From contig JAGTTD010000001.1 in the NCBI GenBank assembly GCA_018398585.1, forward strand, positions 26,791,438-26,855,437: 64,000 bases of DNA, given 5' to 3'. Positions 32,742 to 44,400 of this stretch are shown piece by piece; positions within the stretch are counted from its first letter, which is position 1; the number at the start of each line of letters is the position of its first letter. Both the position numbers and the translations under genes were made by a program. Source of the DNA: Simmondsia chinensis (taxonomy: Eukaryota; Streptophyta; Magnoliopsida; Caryophyllales; Simmondsiaceae). The notes under the pieces are model-generated. The model was not told the DNA's origin. It ran no database searches and was given only the letters and a program-made list of their open reading frames with translations.

Positions 32742-34094
32742 GCCTCTGATTACATTCATAATATACATGAATAGGCATAATAAGATCGAAATTAACAGAC
32801 TTGCGATTTAATAAAATAAAGATTTTAGTAAAAACAAAAGATAGTTTAATTTGATTTTGATAATAATCAAAGTACCAGCTTAAATTGTTTAAATCGTTAA
32901 TGAATTAAAAGTTAATTCAAATATAGATTCATTAAAATTTGCTCTTATGTTTTTCGCATGATGAGATTGTGCATATTTAATCAAGATTTGCGAAAATGGA
33001 TAAATTGATCTAATGAGATTAGATTCAATTAATTTTTTAGTTACTTTAATTGAAAAATTAAAAAATAAAAAATTTAAATAAACAAACGTGGCGTTGACGT
33101 CAACGATGAAGTTGTGTTGATATCATAATTTTAATTTTTTTCAAAAATAAAAATTAAAAAATTATTTGTCTCGGGACATGTAGATGTTAGTACTAGTTTA
33201 CGTAATAATTAAATTTTAATTTATTAGTTGATTTCATTTTAGAATGAGATTCTAAATTGGATTATGCGATATTCTAAGTTATACGTTGGTACTGTTTTAA
33301 ATAAAAAAATAATTAATTAATTTAAGTTTTAGAATGAGATTTTAAAGGAGATTATAATCTAAGTTGTAAATGCTAGTTAATTAAAACCCATAGTTTATGA
33401 AAATCGAGTGGAAGCGAGGTCCAATTGTTGAAACCTCATGGCCTCCTTTACTGGTCCAACAGTATAGTAGATCGATAGACCTCCCTGCAGAGGATGTCTA
33501 TTTGCAAGCTAAAGGGTTATACTACTATTAGGATAAACCAAAATGCAATGAAGCGATGTGACCATGCTACCTGGGAGCATTACGTGTATCTGTATGGAGG
33601 TTTAGGTAATGGTTTATACTTGACTAGCGTAATACATTAGCCTCCCTGAGGAGCTCTGTTGTGTTATGTTAGAGACTACGGTAAAGTGGTCAGTTAATCA
33701 TGTTTAGTAAGAGTGCGTTTGTGAGAAAAACACATGCACATTTTGAACACCAACATAGGAGATCGTGTCTAAATAGTTCAAAGTTAGCGGGTCAAGCAAG
33801 GTTCAGAATTGAACTTTTGCTTATTTGACTTATTGCTAGAGACCCCCTTTTAGAAAGATGTGTCGAAGGGAAAGCAAGTTAATTGCGAATAGTTCTCATC
33901 CAAACTAATTTCGTGCGACCCCGCTATCAGGGAGTAAGGATTGGTGTTTTGGGGTATTCAGTGGATACATGATAGTACATTTTTGTGGATACCTGACTTA
34001 TTATGTTTGCTAAAATAAAATAATAGATATCACTGCATTATACATGACTAATGTTAGACAGTTACATAAATGTTTGCATTTATAGTGTTTTAAA
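32742..34094 (+). other. C2 copia leader with reduced hairpin array
   Basis: AT-rich, untranslated. Twin-hairpin units remain at 33236-33280 and 33326-33360, against five to seven in the other copies. The conserved block 33420-33960 (CTCCCTGAGGAG, GACCCCGCTA) precedes gag. Confidence 0.7.
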
Positions 34095-34790
34095 ATGGAT
34101 ACAATAGGTGAACTTCACTCGATTCTAATGCATAATGTACTCACTAGACTAAATTACTTTGCCTGGAAAAACAAGTTGCACTTAGTTCTTGCTAACGACG
34201 GACCTACTGGAAAGAAAGGAAATAGCTAGGTTGCTGGTGCCGCAACCAAGTCCATAAAGAAGCTAGCAAAAGGAAAGTGTTTCTTTTGCGAGAAGATTAG
34301 CCACTGGAAGAGGAACTGCACTAAGTACTTAGCTTCTGCTCCTACGAAGATTGTTAGGCCATATGGTGAAGATACATTAATATCTCACTTAGTTGAGCCA
34401 TGTACAGTTGAGAGTCCACCAGGTTCTTGGTGTGTGGACTTAAGTTCAACTGACCATGCCTATAATATGTTACAGGGGCTCAGCCTAACCAGGAGGCTAC
34501 ACGATGGGGAGTTGTACCTAATTGTTGGAGATGGTACAAGAGTAGTGGTCTTAGGAGTAGGAGACGTTAACTTAGTATTTAGTGGTAGAGTTTTGATTTT
34601 AAATGATTGTTTATTTGTACCTACATTACCCAAGAAATTGATTTCTGTGTCTCGATTAGTGGATAATGGTTATTCAGTTAATTTTGGTTGTGAACATGTT
34701 ATTATACGAAATAAATTGTTTTTTTACAAAAGTACATGTATAAATGGTTTATTCAGGTTGTTTTCTTAACAAAACTCCCATATTTGTTTA
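34095..34790 (+). pseudogene. C2 gag remnant, zinc knuckle and protease
   Basis: The ATG at 34095 opens MDTIGELHSILMHNV. Most of gag is deleted. The zinc knuckle CFFCEKISHWKRNC (CX2CX4HX4C) lies at about 34278-34320. The protease region reads WCVDLSSTDHAYN, so the catalytic D-S/T-G is lost. It runs on through LTRRLHDGELYLIVGDGT and PKKLISVSRLVDNGYSV. Confidence 0.8.
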
Positions 34791-35600
34791 AATGAATCTA
34801 ACGTAGGCTCACTTGCTCAATCTCCTAGAACAAAACACCTTGAAAGGGATAATTCCTACACATGGCACCAACGTTTAGGTCACATTAATTCGAACATGAT
34901 CTAAAGACTGCTAAAAGATAAACTGATAGAAGCTTTCGACTTGAAGTCATTACCAATTTGCGAATCCTACATAGATGGAAAGATGACCAAATATGTCTTT
35001 AAGAGTAAAGGCAACAAGGTTCGTGACTTGCTTGAGTTATAGTTGTGTGTGGACCGATGAACGTTCAAGCAAGAGGTGAGTATGAGTACTTCATCTCATT
35101 CACTGATGACTACTGAAGATACGGATATGTTTGCCTAATGACACCTAAGTTGGACTCTTTTGAAAAGTTCAAAGAGTACAAGGTTGAAGTTGAAAAGTAA
35201 TTAGGTAAACTAGTTAAGTCACTTCGATCAAATCGAGGTGGTGGTTATCTTTCGGGTGAGTTTTGGGAAATTTCTAACTGCAAATGGGATAAGATCGCAG
35301 CTTTCTGCTTCAAGTACACTGCAACAAAATTGTGTTGCTGAAAGAAGGAATAGGGCATTGTTAGAGATGGTAAGGTCCATGATGAATCATGCTACTTTAC
35401 CAATCTCTTTTTGGGGTTATCCAAAAGGAACACGGGTGGTCATTTCTACAGTCCTTTTGATCAAAAGGTTTTGTAGATGTAAATGCGAAATGATTAATGA
35501 AGGATTTTGTAATATACTACTAAAGCAAAAGCGAAGTAGTGTTAGAAGAATTAAAAGAAAATTGACACTAATTCTGAATAGCTAGACACAACTCGGGACA
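34791..35600 (+). pseudogene. C2 integrase
   Basis: A GAG-pre-integrase block (YTWHQRLGHIN) is near 34856. The integrase core follows with the equivalent of EYFISFTDDY at about 35084-35115 and SLRSNRGG near 35221 (usual SDRGG). QLSASSTLQQNCVAERRNR then corresponds to the PQ-x-NGVAERRNR region with its catalytic Glu. Stops and small frameshifts throughout. Confidence 0.8.
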
Positions 35601-36555
35601 CAGTGGAAGCATTAGATGCACCTACTAAAAGGGACGAGAATATTCCAGGCACACGAGAGCCTAGGCCTAGTGGGAGATTGTTAGGTCACCTGACAGCGCC
35701 ATGACGGGAGCACTAATTGTTGACCGTGACACTGAATCTGATCCTTTCAGGTACAATGAGGCAATTAAAGACGAGGATGCTGACCAATGGGTCTTAGAAA
35801 TGAAATCTAAGATATGATGTATATATTCTAATTAGGTATGGGATATGATAGAGGCGCCTGTTGGCACCCATTGGTTGTATATGGGTCTACAAGAGGAAAA
35901 GAGGAGTGGACGAGAAGGTGAAGACCTTCAAGGCAAGGCTTGTTGCTAAGGGTTTTACCTAAAAAGAAGGAATCAATTATGATGAAACCTTCTCACCAGT
36001 AGCCATTCTTATCCATTGCAGCTCATTATGATTATGAGATTTGGCAAATGGATGTCAAAACGGCCTTTCTGAGTGGTCGTCCTAAAGAAGACATTTGTAT
36101 GGTGCAACGAGAAGGTTTCATTGGCAAAAATCAAGAGCATATGGCACGCAAACTGAAGAAGTCCATATATGGACTGAAACAAGCATTGTGCTCATGGAAT
36201 ATTAGATTCAATGTGGCAATCAAATTCTATGGGTTTAATCAATTGGTTGATGAATCATGCATGTACAAACGACATCAAGAGAAAGTACCTACTTTCTCAG
36301 TATTGTCTACGATACACTACTCATTGGAAATGATGTAGGGATGTTGTCAGCTGTAAAGAATTGGTTGTTAAGTCAGTTCGATATGAAGGACTTAGGAGAA
36401 GCCAGCTGTATTCTTAGGATCAAGCTTTTGCGAGACTGTAAGAATAGGATGTTGGGTCTTTCTCAAAGTACTTATATTGACAAGGTGCAGTCAAGGTATT
36501 GAATGGAGGACTCTACGAAAAGGCTTTTACCTTTCAGGCATGGAGAACCTCTTTC
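35601..36555 (+). pseudogene. C2 reverse transcriptase
   Basis: Blocks in copia order: WVLEMKSK, KTFKARLVAKGFT, YDETFSPVA, MDVKTAFLSG, KSIYGLKQA. The polymerase motif YVDD has been lost by a small deletion at about 36303-36318, while LLIGND after it remains. Compare C3, where YVDD is intact. Not functional. Confidence 0.8.
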
Positions 36556-37027
36556 TTTATAGCAGTGCCCAATGACACCTCAAGAGGAGGAGCAGATGAA
36601 GAGTGCTCCATATGCTTTGGTACTGGGAAGCCTCATATATGCCATGTTATGCATGAGACCGGATATTTGTTATGTTGATGGAATGGTAAGCAAATATCCA
36701 TCTAACTCGAGTCCGATGCACTGGGTGGTAGTGAAGCATATTCTGAAGTACTTGAGCAGAACTAGAGATTATATGATGATCTTTCAAAGTGACGAGATGG
36801 TTCCAGTTGGCTATACTGATTCAGACTTCCAGTCAGATAGAGACGCTAGATGTCCAATGTCTGGATATGTCTTTACCCTTGTAAGAGGAGCCATTAGCGG
36901 GAGGGGTGTCAAGCAGTCTTATGTTGCTGACTCCACCATGGAGGCTGAACATGTTACAGCTTCAGAAGCTGCAAAAAGGCATGTTGGTTTAGATAGAGTA
37001 ATTGACTTCATAAAGACTTTGACTTAG
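36556..37027 (+). pseudogene. C2 RNase H
   Basis: PYALVLGSLIYAMLCMRPDI, HWVVVKHILKYLSRT and VGYTDSDFQSDRDA give the copia RT-RNase H link. DSTMEAEHVTASEAAK gives the RNase H end. Open for 151 codons, the best preserved part of C2. Confidence 0.85.
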
Positions 37028-37101
37028 TAAACCTTTAGATCGTACACAGAAGGGATGGGAATAAAGTATACAGTAAACTGGATCTAGGGCAAGTGGGATA
37101 T

Positions 37102-38543
37102 TGTTAGGAATGATGTCATAAATGTCAAAATTTGTCTAGTAAATATTATTTTATTAATGAATAAAATTGAAGTTCCAGTCGTTTTCTTGTTAAATCTGTG
37201 TAAGTGAGCATATATACTGCATGTGATTTTGTTTTTGGTGACATCAATGAGATGGGTGTAGTACTTAGACTACAATTTACATGTTCGTTCTAAGTGGTTC
37301 ATGAGATTAACCTACTGATAAACTTGGAACAAATGGTATGGACTGTTTTTTTGAAAAACTCGTAGTGAAAGACAAGTTTGGACCACTAGTACGTTAGTAT
37401 CATAACATGACTCTTTAGATGACTTGTCTTGGTCATGTAGATGGTGTTCCAAAAGTGTTAGGTTGGTGTATTTGATAAGATCGACACACTTAGTTGGACC
37501 ATTTGAGTTGCTTGTTTCTAAACTACTATCGGAGATGAGTGATTCATGTTGTACTGTTTAAACAATGACTCTAAATCCTGAGAGTATTTTGGACTAATGC
37601 ATGGAAAGTTAATTGCTTTGATGTACTATAAGTAAGGTCATACATATGACTAAATTCCCACGTACACTGGGTAGCAATGTGAATTGTGACAAGGATCAGG
37701 TATTCCATATAGAATTTACAGTCTCTTATGAGATAAAAATGTCTCCTTTGTTGATTCGCAAGTGTTTGAATAGTTTGGAGTCTTTGGCCAAAGTGTTCCA
37801 GATGTTTGACATTTGGAATTTATACTAGGAATATGTTCAAGTACAAATAAATTATTCAGTAAAGGGTGAGTTCGTAACTAATGGAGAACCTGTGAGAAGG
37901 ATAATAGTAGTAGTTATAATTATTCTTTGTCATGGACATCTAGTGGAGGGATTGTTGTCATCAATACTGTCTATTTGGGAGTTATCAAATAAATGGTTTA
38001 AGTCTAAAGTGCAAGGGATTTATTTAATGGAATTAAGTCCCATTAATTGGTAATTAAATTTTGTCATGAGATGGTAATTAATTTAATCTCAATTATGCCT
38101 AAGGTCCCAGCGCAAGCCTTTGTTTTTATTGCCAACGGTAAAATATTAAAAAAATTTATGTGATGAGTAAATTTAATTTTTTCAAATATTACTAATGAGA
38201 TGAATAAAAGTTTAAAAGTATAAAATAAAATTTTATTTTAAATTAAAATTCATAAGATGAATTTTTTACATGTGGAAAAACAAAACAAATAGTAGAAAAA
38301 ATTGTAAAATTCCTAGGCATAATCCGTGTACTTGCAGTTGGACCAATGGTGAAGCGAAATGTGGCACATTGGCATTAGCTGGCATTGGGGTCCTTGGATG
38401 GGAATCCGTGTGCATCCGTGAGGCCCAATCCAATTGCGACACGTGGCACACGTTCTGAAGTAAAAAAGATGCGGTTTGACTGTTGATTAAATGCGACATT
38501 TTGATTGCTTCTTTACACAAAATGCTGCATTTTGCTTTGTATT
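37102..38543 (+). repeat. C2 3' LTR, truncated
   Basis: Starts TGTTAGGAATGATGTC after AAGTGGGATAT. It follows the LTR block order but stops at TTTTGCTTTGTATT, before the TATA box and U5, where a fresh LTR start follows directly. Confidence 0.8.
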
Positions 38544-40102
38544 TGTTAGGAATAGTATCCTGAAATCTATATTTATTCTATTGATATTATTTTAATAATG
38601 AATAAAATTAAAGTTTCAGTTGTTTTCTTATTAAGTTAGTGTAAGCGAGCATTTTTACTGCATTTGATTTTCTTTTAAGTATCATCCATGAGATGGAAAG
38701 AGTCCTCAATTTGCGTTTTATACGTTTGTTCTAAGTGGATAATAAGATTAAGCCACAGATAGACTGGGAACAAATGGTATGGAATATTATTTGAATAACT
38801 CGTGGCTGATGATGAGCTTGGACTATTTATTTGTTAAGACCATGACTTAACACTTTAGACGACTTGTCTTCGTCATCTTGATGGTGATCCAAAAGTGTTA
38901 GGTTGGTCTGTTTAATAAGATTGAAAATCTGAGTTGTACCATGTGAGTTGCTTGGTTCTAGACAACTATCAGAGATGAGTAATTCATGTTGTACTGTTTG
39001 AACGATGACTCCAAATCTTGAGAGTATTCTGGACTTGTGCATGGAACATTAGTTACTTTGGTGCAGTATAAGTAAGGTCTAGACAAATGACTAAATTCCC
39101 ACGTACACTAGGTAGCAGCATCAAGTGTGACAAGGATGAGGTTTGCAATATGTAATCTATTGCCTCTTGTAAGATATGAATGTCCCCTTAGTTGATTTGC
39201 AAGTGTTTGCACGATTCAAAAACTTTGGCCAAAGTGTTCCGGGTGTTTGACATTTGGATTTATACTATGAATGTGTTCAAGTATAAATGAATTATTCAGT
39301 GAAGGACGAGTCGGTAACTAACGGAAAAGTTGTGAGAGGGGTAATGGTAGTAGTTATATTTATTCTTCGTCATAGGCATCTAGGTGGAGGGGTTGTTGTC
39401 ATCAATATAGTCTATTTAGGAATTATTGAATAAATGATTTAAAGTATACATTAAAATAACGCGGCTTGTCTGCCTGAAAGAAACACATCGTTTTGGCTCT
39501 TATTTTAGTTAAATGCTGTGATTTCTTTTGAGGCTGCAAATCCCACATCCAATTTTTGCTTATTTTTCACTTTGGTAGCCTACTATAAATAGAGATACCT
39601 ATTCTAAAGGTTTGGTATTCAATTTAGAAATAAAATTTGAAGGATTCTGAAAGTGTTGACTTTCGGAGACCTTGTGGGAGATAAAATATTATTTTGAAAA
39701 TTTTATCTTTTCAAAGTTCAATATTTTTCGGAGCCTACTCTTTGGGCGTTTCGAGGTCATTACATAGAAGGCCGCTTGGTCTCGATTTCTCAGTTTTTTT
39801 GGAGTATTATTATTTTCTGGTTTTCTTTTGGAGCAATTTCGGGTATGTTCTTTTTTCCTTCTCTTTTAGGTTTTTCGCTTTTCCTTTGATTTATAGCTCT
39901 TCTTATTACTCCTGTTATAAGTTCATGTTATTATTATGAATGTATTAGAGTAGAGGCATATAAATTAAAATTAGGAATTTGAATTTGAAGATTTAAAATT
40001 AGAAATTTTAAATCGTCCTTGGGTTTGAAATTAAGAATTTTAAACCCTTCCACTGCGTTAACATAATTAAATTAGAGAGGATTTTTGAAATCCATCCCAA
40101 CA
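38544..40102 (+). repeat. C3 5' LTR
   Basis: 1559 bp, TGTTAGGAATAG to ATCCCAACA. It is shorter than other copies by an internal deletion around 39440. TATA box TACTATAAATAGAG at 39581-39594. Followed by a PBS-like site. Confidence 0.85.
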
Positions 40103-40346
40103 ACTGGCATCAGAGCAAAGGGATCTATAGAGATAATCAGATTTCTAGGGAACTGTCGCGCATGAGGTGTCCCGAAGCGTGACTTTTTGAACTGGGGGCT
40201 TGGGTAGAGAAAAGTCTCCTATGTTGAGTGCTCTGATATGTGCCCTTTGCTGTGACCACAGTTGAGAACTGTAAAACCAACAATTGGCATCGCAGTTAGG
40301 TTAATTAATACCTAGGTTAGTTATTCCCAACAATTGGTATCAGAGC
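40103..40346 (+). other. C3 cluster of three PBS-like sites
   Basis: ACTGGCATCAGAGC at 40103-40116, ATTGGCATCGCAG at 40283-40295, ATTGGTATCAGAGC at 40333-40346. Each is preceded by CCAACA, the same bases as the LTR end. Offsets are about 180 and 50 bases, as in C4 and C1. Confidence 0.75.
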
Positions 40347-42044
40347 TAGCCTCATATTACATTCGTAATATACGTGAGTATGTATAATAAGGTTGAAATA
40401 AATTGATTTGCGATTTAATAAAATAGAGATTTTGTCAAGAAGGAAAGTTAGTTTGATTTGACATTGATAATTATCCATGTATCTGTTCAAATGGTCTAAA
40501 TTGATAATGAATTAATAGTTAATTTAGATGATTGCTTAAAGTAATGATTTAAAATTTTAAAATGTTAATGAATTAATAGTTAAATAGATTGTTTAAATTA
40601 TTTAAATTGGTAATGAATTTCGAGTTAGTTCTAATTAGTCAAATTAAAATTTGCACTTATTTTGTTTTTATAGTGAGATTGTATGTTCTTAATCATGATT
40701 TATAAAATCAGATAAAATTGATCTAATGAGATTCGATTCAATTAATTTTTATGAAATTGGATAAAATTAATTTAATAAGATTAGTTTCAATTTTTTAAAA
40801 TAATTTTTTAATTTAAAAAAAACCAACGCTGACGTCTGTACATCAACGGTGATGTCAGTAGTATAAAATGTTTTAGTTAAAATTTATTTTTGTATGTGTG
40901 CACGTCAATACTAGTTTACACAATAGTTAAAACTTAATTGTTTTATTAATTAATTTTCTTTTAAAATGAGATTTTAAATTAGATTATGAGTTAATCTAAG
41001 TTGTAAATCAGTACTATTTTAAACAAAATCAATTTTTTCCAAAACTATTTTAGGATTAAGATTTAAAAATAGAATATGAGATAGTCTAAGTTTTAAGTTG
41101 CTACTGTTTTAAATAAAATTAATTTTAAATAATTAATTTAATTTTAGAATGAAATTTTAAAATAGATTATGAGATAATCTAAGACATAAGACGACATTGT
41201 CTTGAGTGAAAATTAATTTCTATTAATTTATTTTATTTTAGAATGAGACTCTAAAATAGATTATTAGATAATCTAAAGTATGGCATGGTTTCTAAAAAAA
41301 ATTAATTAATTAATTTTTTTGGTTAATTTTAGAATGAGATTGTAAGGCAGATTATGAGAGATTCTATGTTATAAAACGGTAAGTGCTCTAACTAATAAAT
41401 TAACTAGATTAATTTTTGTTAGCTATTTTTTATTATGAGATTCTAAAGGGGATTATGAGATAATCCAAGTTGTAAATGCAAGTTGAATAAAAAGCACTAT
41501 TTTGTAAAGATCAAGTGGAAGGGAGGTTTAATTGTTGAAACCTCATGGTCTCCATACCAGTCTAACAGTATAGTAGATCAATACACCTCCTTGCAGAGAA
41601 TGCCGGTGTGTAGATTACATGGTTAGACTTCTCTTAGGATAAACCAAAGTGCAGAGAAGCGATGCAATCATACTGCCGTGGAGTATTACAAGTATTTGTA
41701 TGGAGGTTAAGGTTTACACTGGACTTGCGTGATACATTAGCCTCCGCGAGGAGGTCTGTTGTGTTATGTTAGATGCTAAGGTAAAGTGGTGAGTTAATCA
41801 TTTTTAGCAAGTGTTACAAAAAAATAAGTTAATTAAAAATAATTGTCACCCAAACTAGCTCCGTGCGACCCCGCTGCTGGGGGGTGAGGAATGGTATGTT
41901 TGGATCATCATTGCATGCATGATAGCACAGTTTAGTGAATACTTGACTTAATGTGTATGCTAAAATAAAAGACAAGGTATCACTGCATTATACATGACTC
42001 TTATTAGACAGTTACCCAAATATTTGTATTTACAGTATTTTAAA
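40347..42044 (+). other. C3 copia untranslated leader
   Basis: AT-rich leader, no coding potential. It holds the hairpin array 40961-41468 and a conserved block 41500-41900 (CTCCGCGAGGAGG, GACCCCGCTGCTGGGG) shared with C1 and C2 just before gag. Confidence 0.75.
40961..41468 (+). repeat. C3 leader twin-hairpin array, 6 units, ~95 bp period
   Basis: Units at about 40961-41000, 41045-41092, 41141-41182, 41237-41276, 41328-41370 and 41431-41468. The consensus unit has TTTAGAAT GAG ATTCTAAA and, 2-3 bases on, AGATTAT GAG ATAATCT. Both are 7-8 bp stems with the same GAG triloop. In the last unit the second stem is GGATTAT/ATAATCC, a compensated change. Confidence 0.85.
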
Positions 42045-42420
42045 ATGGATACGATTGGTGAACTTCACTCATTTTTAATACATAATGTAGTCACTGGACT
42101 AAATTACTTTGCCTAAAAAAATAAGTTGGACTTAATTATTACTCATAAGGGACCTACTAAAGAGAAAGAAAATGGCAAGGTTACTGGCGTAGCAACCAAG
42201 TCCAAAAAGAAGTCAGCAAAAGAAAAGTGTTTCTTTTGCCGCAAGATTGGCCACTGGAAAAAGGATTGTTTATTTATAATGTAGGAATTTGATTTCTGTG
42301 TTTCGTTTAACGAATAATTGTTATTCAGTTGATTTTGATTGTGACCCTTTTAATATAAGAAATAAAATGTTTATTTGCAGAAGCACATGAATAAAATGTT
42401 TAGTCGTGTTATTTTCTAAT
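42045..42420 (+). pseudogene. C3 gag remnant with zinc knuckle, deleted protease
   Basis: ATG at 42045 (MDTIGELHS). Zinc knuckle CFFCRKIGHWKKDC at about 42226-42267. The next bases jump to the block that in C2 follows the protease, so the protease is gone. The junction lies in a shared GATTGTTTATTT. Confidence 0.75.
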
Positions 42421-43250
42421 CAAAACTCTGGTATTTGCTTAATTGAATCTAACACAAACTCACTTATTCATTATCCTGAAGGAAAACACCCTGAAAGGAA
42501 TAATGCCTAGACATGGCACTAACGTTTAGGTTACATAAATTCAAACTGGATCCAAAGACTGGTGAAAGATTGACTGATAGAGGCTTTAGACTTGAAGTCA
42601 TTGCCAATCTACGAATCCTGTGTAGAATGAAAGGTAACAAAGTCTGTATTTAAGAGTAAAGATAACAAGGTTAGTAACTAGCTTAAGCTGGTTCACACAG
42701 ATGTATGTGGACCAGTGAATGTTCAGGCAATAAGTGGGTATGAGTACTTCATCACATTTACTGATAATTACTCAAGGTATGCATATGTTTACCTAATGAG
42801 ACATAAGTCGGGCTCTTTTATAATGTTCAAATTGTATAAACGTGAAGTTAAAAAGCAATTACGTAAACAAATTAAGTTACTTCGATCAGATCGAGGTGGT
42901 GAATATCTTTCGGGTGAGTTTCTGGATTTCCTAACTGCCAATGGGATGAGATCCCAGCTTTATGCTCTGAGTACACCACAATACAATAGTGTTACAACAA
43001 AGGAATATGACATTGTTAGAGATGATAAGGTCCATGATGAGTCATGCTATTTACCAATCTCTTTTCAGGGTTATCCCAAAGGAACAAGGGTGGTCTTTTC
43101 TACAGTTCTTCTGATCAAAAGGTTTTTGTAAATGTAAATGTGAAATTTTTAAAGGAGGATTTTCTAGTAGACTACAAAAGTCAAAGAAAAGTAGTTTTAG
43201 AGGAATTAAAAGAAAAATGACGCTAATTCTGAACAGCTAGAAATAACTCG
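42421..43250 (+). pseudogene. C3 integrase
   Basis: The open part 42715-43131 gives GYEYFITFTDNYSRYAYVYL, LLRSDRGGEYLSGEFLDFL and a degraded PQYN region in place of the catalytic-Glu block. A GAG-pre-integrase remnant lies upstream, near 42510. Confidence 0.8.
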
Positions 43251-43379
43251 GGATATAGTGGATGCATTAGATACACCTACTGTTCGATTGATAATGTTCT
43301 TAGTACATAAGAGCCTAGGTATAGTGGGTGGATTCTCAGGGCACCTGACTAGTTCATGGCGGGAGCCTTAATGGTTGAC

Positions 43380-44090
43380 CGTGACATTGGATCTGATCTT
43401 CTCAGCTACGATGAGGCAATTAAAGACAGGGATGCCGACTAGTGGGTCCTAGCAATGAAATCCGAGATAGGGTCTATGTAACTTAATCAGGTCTAGGATC
43501 TTATAGAGGAGCCTGTTGGAATTAAGCCCATTGGTTTTAAATGGGTCAACAAGAGAAAAAGAGGAGTGGATAGGCATTAAGCCCATTGGTTTTAAATGGG
43601 TCTACAACAGAAAAAAGGAGTAGATAGGAAGGTGGAGACCTTTAAGGCAAGACTGGTTGCTCCGGGTTTTACCCAAAAGGAAGGAACACATTATGATGAG
43701 ACCTTCTCTCTAGTAGCCATGCAAAAGTCCATATGCATACTCCTATCCATTGCAACTCATTATGAGACCTGGAAAATGGAAGTTAAAACGACCCTTTTTG
43801 AATGGTTGTCTTGAGAAGACATCTATATGGTGCAACCACATAGTTCCATTGACAAAAATCATGAGCATATGGTATGCAAACTAAGGAAGTCAATGTATGG
43901 ACAGCATCACGCTCATCGAATATTAAATTCAATGAAGCATTTAAGTGTTATGGTTTTAAGCCATTGGTTGACGAACCATCTATGTACAAACGACACCAAG
44001 AGAAAGTAGTGACTTTCTTAGTATTGTATGTTGACGATATACTATTCATTGGGAATGATGTACGGATGTTTTCAGCTGTAAGGAATTGGG
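43380..44090 (+). pseudogene. C3 reverse transcriptase, 3' deleted
   Basis: KAVETFKARL-like block (VETFKARLVAPGFTQKEG), YDETFSLVA, then LVLYVDDILFIGNDVRMF with YVDD intact. After RNWG near 44092 the sequence jumps about 430 bases relative to C2, losing the RT thumb and the start of RNase H. A short local duplication is present at about 43513-43555 and 43573-43615 (GGATCTTATAG and AAGCCCATTGG-type blocks). Confidence 0.8.
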
Positions 44091-44330
44091 GAGCTTGTTC
44101 CAGTTGGTTATACGGATTTACACTTCCTGTCAGATAAAGATGAAAGACATACGATGTCCTAGAATGTCTTTACCCTTGGAGTAGGAGCCATACGTGGTAG
44201 GAACGTCAAGCAGTGTTGTATTGCTGACTCTACCACAGAGGCTAAATACGTTGTTGCTTTAGAAGCCGCAAAGAGGGGCATGTAGGTTCAGATAAAATAT
44301 TTGATTTTACTAAGACCTTGGCTCAGTAGA
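44091..44330 (+). pseudogene. C3 RNase H end
   Basis: Resumes at the VPVGYTD position, then continues to a degraded ADSTTEAKYV and EAAKR. It ends before the PPT-like AAGTGGGAGAT at 44390-44400. Confidence 0.75.
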
Positions 44331-44400
44331 CCTTTGGTTCATACACAAAAGGGATGAGTGTAAAGTTGGTAATAAATTAGATTTAGGACAAGTGGGAGAT

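Larger units (their letters stand above)
32742..37101 (+). mobile_element. C2: copia element internal region
   Basis: The leader resumes at GCCTCTGATTACATTC, the sequence that follows the third PBS-like site in C3 and C4. Then come a two-unit hairpin array, gag, protease, integrase, RT, RNase H and a PPT-like AAGTGGGATAT. The 5' LTR is not adjacent because the Tat element intervenes. The 3' LTR starts at 37102. Confidence 0.8.
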
